A stretch of DNA of 64,000 nucleotides from Paragorgia papillata (lineage: Eukaryota > Cnidaria > Anthozoa > Scleralcyonacea > Coralliidae), in contig JAWNZC010000025.1 of assembly GCA_035771165.1 (NCBI GenBank), positions 1,534,001 through 1,598,000 on the forward strand, given 5' to 3'. The notes beneath the pieces were generated by a model. It was not told the DNA's origin, made no database searches, and worked only from the letters and a program-made list of their open reading frames with translations. Below are positions 56,954 through 64,000 of this stretch, one piece after another. Both the position numbers and the translations under genes were made by a program. Positions within the stretch are counted from its first letter, which is position 1, and every line of letters starts with the position of its first letter.

Positions 56954-57705
56954 GTTAGTGCATGGTTTATACTTTTTGAGATGGTTAAATCTTTATTGTT
57001 AAAGTTTCAGCAGTGACTTTGAACAAATCATCAATTTTAAGGATGATTTTGGCGTGGCTAGAATTTTTTTAGAATTTGACAGTGGAAAATTGGATAAAAT
57101 ATATGGATCTTTTGACTAGATCTGAATAGACACAGCTGTTTATCAGTTGAATTGAATTGCACTGGCAGCACTGCATTGTATTAAATCGTATCGAAACATA
57201 TCGAATCAATATCAATATGAATTGAACTGATTTACCCTTATTGTATTAAATTGAATTTTATTGAATTAAACTTAATTGAATTAAATTAAATTAAATTGAA
57301 CTGAACTAAATTTTATTGAATTGAGTGAAATAGTAAATAGATCGACCTGAACTTTACGAAACTATAATAAGTTCAACTAAACTAAACTGAATAATTCAGA
57401 ATTGAATGCTGGATAACGGCATGCATCTGGATGTAGAAAGAAGTAACAAATACGGCCCATCGCCTCAGATGAATGTGTTTTACTGATCTGAACGCAAATA
57501 CTAATACAGGTGTTACTTTTGCATTTTTGTACAATACGTTCGTCTTTCAATTAGTTTAAGGTCATTTATTAGGTTCCTCTGCATGCATGAAACTAATACT
57601 TATTAATATGAGTGAAGAACATACTTCTTAATCGTCTAACTCAGTGAAAAGAATATTATAATAGTTTCAAAATGTCATATGCCTAAGCCGATCAATTGTG
57701 TTAAT

Positions 57706-58066
57706 AGGGAGCTTAAGCAAGCTAGGACGACGACGGTAAATAAGTTACAGTTAGTTACTACATTTAAAAGAAACCATGGATCAGGACATCGCATATTGTA
57801 TGCTTTATGTATTTTGTAAGATCTTTAGGCAGCCATAGCTTCGACAACGTGACGTATGGTAGATTAACGCCTAAGTGAACTAACAACTTTTGCTGTTCTT
57901 GCCTCGTCGTCTTGAAAACGCTTCGTTGACGTTGTGTGTGCAACGAGCACGGTGTTGGGGATTACTCTTGGGACTGCAAATTATTCAACGCTTTGTTTTG
58001 GTTGAAAAATACTATTGTACTTAGGTCGTCATCGTGACGTTCGCGTTGTGCTTGCTTAAGGTCCCT
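57706..58066. mobile_element. ~360-bp MITE, copy 2 (in vWA gene intron 1)
   Basis: AGGGAGCTTAAGCAAGC and GCTTGCTTAAGGTCCCT are the inverted ends. It is the opposite-orientation partner of 34527-34890. AAT occurs on both flanks, possibly a 3-bp target duplication. Confidence 0.85.
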
Positions 58067-58399
58067 AATGTTGCAATACGTTGACAGCATGTATATGCAT
58101 GAATGGTCAGTATTTTCTACCGTGGCCTACCGGAATTTCTACCCCCGCCTCGAGGGGGGAAGAGAATGAAGGAAGTGTGTACAGGAAGGAAGAGAAGTCC
58201 GGAAAAGTCTGGGGAGGGGAATAAAAGAGGAAGATAAGATGACGTAAGGCAAATCACTACATATTAAAATTTTGGATCCTGTCCAAACACATGATTGGTT
58301 AGTTATACTTAGTAGTGGTTAGAACTGATTGATTTGATTGCCTCAAAAGGAGACAGTGTTATATCGGACAAAAACCATAGAAAAGGCAAATTAAAGTAC

Positions 58400-58945
58400 T
58401 TTTTTCAAATTAAATTTCAGGGAAAAAATCATGTTTAAAAGATATTGGCCGATAAAAATGAGGTTTGTCAAGTTTGAAAGAACTCGTAAAATTGCAATAG
58501 AAGATCTTTTACAACTTTTTTATATCTTTCTTCGTTTTTGAAATATTTCAGTTTGTTTGATATGTAAATTAGATGGTCTCTGACGTCAGGAGCAGGGTGC
58601 AGTATTTTCATACACCGGAAAAATCACTTAAACCTCTATGATTGCTCAACTTAAAGTGGTTAGTGTCACAAGGCGTTTTTATGTGCACAGGTTCAAGTTA
58701 TTTCGTTAAACAAACTTGGAGATATGATTGATTTTGCTACGTGTGAAAATAATGTACGTCAGAAACCATCTAATTTACATATCAAACGTGCAAACTGGAA
58801 TATCTTGAAAACGAAGAGAGATACAAAAAAGTTGGAAAAGATCTTGTGTTACAATTTTACTAGTTCTTACAAATTAGACAAACTTAATTTTTATTGCCAA
58901 TGTCCTTTAACAATGACTGAATTTCTAAATTTTGAAAGAGTTCAG
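58400..58945. repeat. long inverted repeat in vWA gene intron 1
   Basis: GATCTTTTACAACTTTTTTA, TATCTTTCTTCG and CAGTTTGTTTGATATGTAAA, TTAGATGGT on the left are mirrored by ACCATCTAATTTACATATCA, AACG and CGAAGAGAGATACAAAAAAG, TTGGAAAAGATC on the right. The arms are about 130 bp well-paired, extending with more mismatches to roughly 240 bp, around a ~160-bp loop. Likely a non-autonomous foldback transposon. Confidence 0.8.
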
Positions 58946-59261
58946 TTTTGAAAGAAAACGAGACGCTTAAACTGGCTTCAGCCACCCTTGTCATGTCACT
59001 GATGAAAATATAAACACAAAAAAAAAAGACTAAAATAGACTAGAAATCAAATTTTTGGTCGTTTTCATACACTTTGAAATTATAGGAATTCGGACGAAAT
59101 ATAAAGTTTATAATGGAACTCTATTGGGAAATGTCATCATATTTAACATATTTCATCGATTGAAATGCCAAATTTTACTTGTAATATTATCTAATCTTCG
59201 CCAACATCACCACCATTATATATACAGAACTTGTTGGCTTAGCGCTCGGCAACGGCAGTCT

Positions 59262-59345
59262 TCATTCAGCTCAGTGGTCCGAGAGCACAGCACTAGAATC
59301 GCAGGGTCGCGAATTTGATTCCTATAGGAAGACCTTGAACTGAGT
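59262..59345 (+). mobile_element. tRNA-like SINE head or tRNA pseudogene
   Basis: TCAGCTCAGTGGTCCGAGAG resembles a tRNA D-arm/box A, and GGGTCGCGAATTTGATTCC resembles box B. The acceptor stem does not close, so it is not a functional tRNA. A short tail follows. Confidence 0.5.
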
Positions 59346-59415
59346 TGCATAATCGCAACTGGTCTCAGTTTAGTCTTATTAAGTATATATTCTTACACTT
59401 AAAATTTTTCCTTCA

Positions 59416-59557
59416 TTAACACTTTGAGGCCTGGACCTCTCCCTGTGCTGGATAAAATCGTCTGGCGTTAGCCAGATAAAATACTATAGTGACTCGTCTT
59501 CAGGCTTCAAAGAGATAGTGCTGAATAAAATCGTCTGGCGTTAGCCTCAAAGGTTAA
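59416..59557. mobile_element. TTAA-flanked mini-element (142 bp)
   Basis: TTAACACTTTGAGGCCTGGA at the left and GCCTCAAAGGTTAA at the right are inverted and end in TTAA. The core AAAATCGTCTGGCGTTAGCC occurs twice. It sits just before the vWA exon at 59588. Confidence 0.75.
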
Positions 59558-59587
59558 TAAATTCCTATATCATAATTATGTTTTTAG

Positions 59588-59931
59588 AAATGTGCCAGAG
59601 AGATATTTTGCTGATTGTCGATACCTCTCGCACTGTTGGCAAGAGGCATTTCGACAATCAAGTCAAGCCATTTTTAGAAGGTTTTGTCACTGACAAGAAA
59701 CTTAATGTTGGACCAGATGGAACTCAAGTGTCCTTGATGGTGTTCAGTGAATATTCTGACCCGTTAAGCAGTAAATACAGAGCCAGAAGAGATAGGACCA
59801 AAGTGTTGATACCTTTCAGTGCTAGGTATAACGCGGAAGAATTAAAGAATTACATCAGTAAACTCGAATGGAAGAAAGTAAAAGGAGGGCATACAAGAAC
59901 AGATAAAGCACTCGAAATCGCAAACACTGAG
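59588..59931 (+). CDS. secreted vWA-HYR protein, exon 2 (vWA N-terminal half)
   Basis: After the acceptor TTTTTAG (AG at 59586-59587) the exon reads MCQRDILLIVDTSRTVGKRH and continues through a Rossmann-like alternation to GGHTRTDKALEIANTE. It ends at 59931 before GTAACG (phase 0). DTSRT is the first MIDAS motif (DxSxS, with T at the last position) and the T of GGHTRTDKAL the second. The domain is completed by the exon at 60739-61054. The vWA fold binds a metal ion and mediates protein-protein adhesion outside the cell (family knowledge). Entry phase 1 matches exon 1. Confidence 0.88.
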
Positions 59932-59944
59932 GTAACGATATCTT

Positions 59945-60700
59945 TAATTAATATTACCATCACCACTACCACCATCACTTTTACCATATCAGCATCGCCA
60001 TTATTGTCAGTATCATCATTGCCATCACCATCAGTATCGCCGTTATTACCATTAGTATCATTATCACCATCATTGTCACCATGACCACCAGTATCAGTAT
60101 CAGCATCACCATGACTATCACTATCATCAAATCACCATCATCATCGGTATCACCATCACCATTACCATTACCATCAGTATCATTATCACCATCACCGTGA
60201 CTATCACCATTACTATCACTATCATCAAATCACCATCGTCATCGGTATCACCATCAGTATTACCATTACCATCAGTATCATTATCACCATCATTATCACC
60301 ATCACCGTGACTACCACCATTACAATCAGTATCATCAAATCACTATCATCATCGGTAGCACCATCACCACTAGTATCACCATAACCATTACTACCACCAT
60401 TACAATCAGTATTGTAATCACCATCATCATCAGTATCACCATTACCACCAGTAATACCATCACTAGCACCATTACTATCAGTATTATCATCACCATCATC
60501 ATCACCATCACCACCAGTATAACTATCACCATCACTAGCACCATTACTATCAGTAATGTATCATCATCATCATCATCAATATCACCATCAGTATTATAAT
60601 CACCAAGAATATCACCATCAGCACCAATATCACCATTACCATCAGTATCATCATCACCATCAACATCACTTATCGCCATAAGTATCTCCATAGCCATCAC
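59945..60700. repeat. degenerate (ATCACC)n / (ATCAGT)n repeat in vWA gene intron
   Basis: About 750 bp of imperfect ATCACC, ATCATC, AGTATC and ATTACC units fill the intron between the two halves of the vWA domain. The minus-strand frame across it (valine/methionine/aspartate-rich) is an artefact. Confidence 0.95.
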
Positions 60701-60738
60701 AAATAACATAAAAAATAATCGGTGTGATTCTCTTGCAG

Positions 60739-61054
60739 ATATTTCCTTTAGAAAGTCCATTAAATAACAGAGAATTTGCCGAAGATGTTATTGTGCTCAT
60801 CACCGATGGTCAACCACATGGAATAAAAACAGCTGTGGCAGACGCCATTGCAAACGCACAGCAACTAAAGAAGAAAGGTGTCTTCATTATTGGGGTTGGT
60901 GTCGGAGACCAAATATCGCAACCTAAATTTTGGGGTATATTAAACGACATTGCAACCCGAGGAGAGGCACTCAAAGCAAAGTTTAAAAACTTCCAATCTA
61001 TTAGGGAGATCTTGGCGAAGAGGACATGCCCAAAAGCAAGCCATGGTGTACCAG
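60739..61054 (+). CDS. secreted vWA-HYR protein, exon 3 (vWA C-terminal half)
   Basis: It follows the acceptor TTCTCTTGCAG and begins IFPLESPLNNREFAEDVIVL in phase 0. It contains LITDGQPHG, the third MIDAS site (Asp), and GVFIIGVGVGDQI, the typical penultimate vWA strand. FQSIREILAKRTCPKASHG follows, and the exon ends CCAG before GTATGC (phase 1). With exon 2 this makes one complete vWA domain of about 180 residues with a near-intact MIDAS, so metal-dependent ligand binding is plausible. Confidence 0.88.
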
Positions 61055-61094
61055 GTATGCAAGTAAATACTGTTATACAATAAGCTAAATGTTT

Positions 61095-61535
61095 TGCACG
61101 TTTTCATTGATCGAGATCCATGATCTATTACTGGACAGATGCACGGATTTCGTCACAACTTGTTCTGATTGCTGTGAACCAATGAAAATCGCCACTCCAA
61201 TGTCACAAACCAATCATATTGCTTGTTTTGTATAGATCATGGATCACGTCAGATGGCGTGCTTCATCTTTTTCAATGCCCCGGAAGTTCGGCGGGAAATT
61301 CAATGAATCTTATCAAAAGTTGTTTTTTTAAACGTTTTTATTGTATAAAACAAATAGATTCCATGTTTCCGATGTCTGTTCAGTTATAGATGCACAGAGG
61401 ACGTCACAACGTGGTAAGAACATCAGTGACCAACTCGACTGCGTCTCGTGGGCCACTTTTTTGTTCTTACCACGTTGTGACGTCATCTGTGCATCTATAA
61501 CTGAACAGACAATGGAAAAATGGAATCTATTTGTT
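61095..61535. mobile_element. palindromic element related to 10363-11093 (in vWA gene intron 3)
   Basis: ATAAAACAAATAGATTCCAT, CTGTTCAGTTATAGATGCAC and GACGTCACAACGTGGTAAGA, ACATCAGTGAC are mirrored at 61455-61535. Flanking TTTTCATTG...CATGATCTATTA and TAGATCATGGATCACGTCAG are diverged versions of the outer arms at 10.4 and 11.0 kb. Confidence 0.85.
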
Positions 61536-61647
61536 AAATATAAACCTTGTATGTGTACGTAATAGGGAATATTCTGAGTTTCTCCCATATTTTGAGCCCA
61601 GTAGATTATCGTAAAACAATGTCCAGCGTTCACAAATTTGCTTGGCC

Positions 61648-61899
61648 AATAGGCCATTTTCAAAATCACATGATATTGTTCATACATATATTATGCTGGA
61701 AGGACAAAATGTTTAATATGGCATCAATCTCGGTGAAAAAACATTGTAGGATCAGTTTATCATGTTTTGCCATTACAGCTGTTGTTTACTCAAATCCTGA
61801 AGCACTTTTCCCCCGATATCGATGGCATTATAGAATTTTGCCCTTCCAGCATAATATATGTATGAACCATATCGTGTGATTTTGAAAATGGCCTATTTA
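61648..61899. mobile_element. 252-bp foldback (in vWA gene intron 3)
   Basis: AATAGGCCATTTTCAAAATC, ACATGATATTGTTCATACAT, ATATTATGCTGGAAGG is mirrored by CCTTCCAGCATAATATATGT, ATGAACCATATCGTGTGATT, TTGAAAATGGCCTATT. Confidence 0.85.
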
Positions 61900-62239
61900 G
61901 AAGTGAAATGCACCGGATTTTAACCGCTTAATTACTCCAAATTTTGGGTAAAATTACAGAGAATATATACATTAAATTAGCATTTGGCAAAGTTGAAAAT
62001 ATCAGTATATTTTTGTCGTGAAGATAAGATAAATGGATAGATGTAGATAAGATAAGATACAAAATTTATTTAAATACGGTAGTTCTATCAAATTTAAATA
62101 TTACAGTAATAATTATTTAAATCTGGTCTACCTAGAAGCCATGTGTGTATAGACTGATATATTTACAAAATATTTTTTTTGTCATTTTAAAATACATTAT
62201 ATGAAATAGAAACTAAATTAAACTAAATTAAATAAGCTA

Positions 62240-62400
62240 AGGTGGATAGATAGACAGACAAATAGATGGAGATAGATGGATAAATAAATAAATAATAGAT
62301 GGATAGATACATGGATGAATGGATAGATAAATGGATGGATGAATGGATAGATAAATGGATGGATGAACGGATAGAAAGATGAATGGATGGATGCATTAAT
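62240..62400. repeat. (GATGGATA/AATG)n microsatellite
   Basis: Irregular GATA, GATG and AATG tetramers, e.g. GATAGATAAATGGATGGATG twice, lie just before the HYR exon. Confidence 0.95.
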
Positions 62401-62432
62401 GAATAAACGAATCACACTTTTTCCTTTAACAG

Positions 62433-62687
62433 GATTCAGATGCGTCTGTCCAGAAACTCGTTCTGCTCCAGTCTATCTGAAACCTGGCGCAGCATCCACA
62501 ACAATAACATGGACGGCTCCTACGCCATATTGCCAAGGAGATTCTAACCCACAAATAGTCAAAACGATCGTCCAACCTCCTGTGGCTTCTCCTCATACGT
62601 TTGGAGCTGGTGTACACGCTGTTAACTACAAATTCGTCTTGAGAGGTGGCCAGAACTTCAACTGCTCAGTAAAATTTGAAGTGAAAG
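62433..62687 (+). CDS. secreted vWA-HYR protein, exon 4 (HYR domain)
   Basis: After the acceptor TTTCCTTTAACAG the exon reads FRCVCPETRSAPVYLKPG, ASTTITWTAPTPYCQGDSNP, PPVASPHTFGAGVHAVNYKF and NCSVKFEVKG, then stops at donor GTTTGT (62688). It is 85 codons, symmetrical phase 1-1, the classic form of a shuffled extracellular module. The CPE start, ITWTAP, TFGAG and F.V.G end match the HYR (hyalin repeat) fold, an immunoglobulin-like adhesion module. At least one more exon must lie beyond the window, because the frame continues at phase 1. Confidence 0.85.
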
Positions 62688-62858
62688 GTTTGTTTTTGCT
62701 TCTTTTTTTGTTTCTTTATTATATATTCTATTTAATTACAACCATTTTCACGTCAGTGGATAGAAGAACATTGCATGTAGTATGCTTGTGTTATTTTTGG
62801 CAGCACGTTACGTGCAAAACTGAACCCACCGCGACAAGTGATCAGTTGGTAAAGCCGT

Positions 62859-64000
62859 GAGGTGAAGTGAAGCAGTGAGGTGAAGTGAGATAAATTAGTG
62901 AGGTGAAGTGAAATAAATTGAAGTGGAGTGGAGTGAGGTGAAGTAGTGAAGTGAAGTAAAGTAGAGTAGTGAAGTAAAGTAAACTGAAGTGAAGTGAGAA
63001 GAAGTAAAATAGTGAAGTAAAGTGACGTAAAGTGAGGTGAAGTAGCGAGGTAAAATAAATAGAAGTAAAGTAAAGTGAAGTGAAATATATTGAAGTGAAG
63101 AGTGGAGTGAAGTGAAGTGAAATATATTGAAGTGAAGAGTGGAGTGAAGTGAAGTGAAATATATTGAAGTGAAGAGTGGAGTGAGGTGAAGTAAAGTAGA
63201 GTAGTGAAGTAAAGAAAACTGAAGTGAGATGAAGTAGGAAAGTGAGGTGAGATGAAGTAAATTGAAGAGTAGAGTGAGGTAAAGTAAAGTAGTAAACTGA
63301 AGTGAAGTGAAGTAAAGTGAAGTAAAGTGAAGTAAAGTGAAGTAAAGTGAAGTGAAGTAGTGAAGTAAAGTGAAGTAAAGTGAAGTAAAGTGAAGTAAGG
63401 TGATGTGAAGTGAAGTGAAGTAAAGTGAAGTAAAGTGAAGTAAAGTGAAGTAAAGTGAAGAAAGGTGAAGTGAAGTGAAGTAAAGTGAAGTAAAGTGAAG
63501 TAAAGTGAAGTAGTGAAGTAAAGTGAAGTAAAGTGAAGTAAAGTGAAGTAAAGTGAAGTAAAGTGAAGTAAAGTGAAGTAAAGTGAAGTGAAGTAGTGAA
63601 GTAAAGTGAAGTAAAGTGAAGTAAAGTGAAGTAAAGTGAAGTAAAGTGAAGTAAGGTGATGTGAAGTGAAGTGAAGTAAAGTGAAGTAAAGTGAAGTAAA
63701 GTGAAGTAAGGTGATGTGAAGTGAAGTGAAGTAAAGTGAAGTAAAGTGAAGTAAAGTGAAGTAAAGTGAAGTAAGGTGAAGTGAAGTGAAGTGAAGTGAA
63801 GTGAAGTAAAGTGAAGTAAAGTGAAGAAAGGTGAAGTGAAGTGAAGTGAAGTAAAGTGAAGTAAAGTGAAGTAAGGTGAAGTGAAGTAAAGTGAAGTAAA
63901 GTGAAGTAAAGTGAAGTAAAGTGAAGTGAAGTAGTGAAGTAAAGTGAAGTAAAGTGAAGTAAAGTGAAGTGAAGTGAAGTGAAGTAAAGTGAAGTAAAGT
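62859..64000. repeat. GTGAAGTAAA-type satellite array, open at window end
   Basis: More than 1.1 kb of 5-bp (GTGAA, GTAAA, GTGAG) units, organised as ~10-bp repeats. It becomes more regular to the right, with higher-order blocks such as GGTGATGTGAAGTGAAGTGA recurring near 63400, 63655 and 63710. It lies in the intron after the HYR exon and continues beyond 64000. Confidence 0.97.

Noticed and set aside
59262..59345. A functional tRNA gene
   Set aside because: Box A and box B resemble tRNA but the acceptor and anticodon stems do not form.
60335..60760. Valine/aspartate-rich 141-codon minus-strand frame
   Set aside because: Product of the (ATCACC)n intronic repeat.
43309..64000. CRISPR-like arrays
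   Set aside because: The arrays are contiguous tandem repeats without spacers, in a eukaryotic genome.

Overview
The window is eukaryotic, AT-rich, gene-poor and repeat-dense, and almost certainly comes from an invertebrate animal. A cnidarian, perhaps an anthozoan, is my best guess. The evidence is metazoan domain types (von Willebrand A plus HYR; fukutin/FKRP-like LicD transferases), GT-AG introns, TATA and CAAT promoters, tRNA-headed and 5S-rRNA-headed SINEs, and dozens of foldback or MITE-like elements. The species assignment is inference. There are no operons, Shine-Dalgarno sites or CRISPR arrays.

Three sets of genes can be supported. (1) Four small single-exon genes at 6.2 kb (-), 25.8 kb (-), 36.5 kb (-) and 42.5 kb (+) encode 125-158 aa proteins that I do not recognise. 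They are clearly paralogous to each other: an N-terminal LSMSDxE..E..CDY block, a central ITKIF...SPSLEDIxE acidic block and a C-terminal SLxxxHxxRAxxxGxL...R.FR basic block. This dispersed cluster is the best candidate here for an undescribed gene family. (2) Two tandem, same-strand, single-exon genes (46.3-48.0 kb and 49.3-51.0 kb, both -) encode type II membrane proteins of 556 and 559 aa. Each has a fukutin/FKRP-like LicD nucleotidyl/ribitol-phosphate-transferase-type domain and an identical C-terminal ACMPDCRWDGCG motif. (3) At the right end, on +, is a multi-exon gene for a secreted adhesion/matrix-type protein: signal-peptide exon (56845-56953), two exons making one vWA domain (59588-59931, 60739-61054) and a HYR exon (62433-62687). 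Intron phases agree throughout (1, 0, 1, 1). The gene has a good TATA/CAAT promoter and runs off the window.

The rest is repeats. Left third (0-24 kb): MITEs with TAA target duplications, a 5S-rRNA-derived SINE, a large nested palindrome at 10.4-11.1 kb, a tRNA SINE inserted into another foldback element (17.5 kb), near-perfect hairpins at 18.6 and 20.3 kb, and a MITE pair at 19.5 and 21.4 kb. Middle (24-46 kb): a 555-bp MITE with TAA flanks, small TTAA-flanked elements with a TCTGGC/GCCAGA palindromic core, SINE fragments, a pogo-like MITE, a decayed 32-35 bp tandem array at 41 kb and a 1-kb ACTGT-type array at 43.3-44.3 kb. Right third: foldbacks, hammerhead-like sequences, a second 5S SINE next to the vWA gene promoter, repeats inside the vWA gene introns, and a 10-bp GTGAAGTAAA-type satellite that continues past the end of the window. 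Long stretches with no recognisable gene are listed as such.
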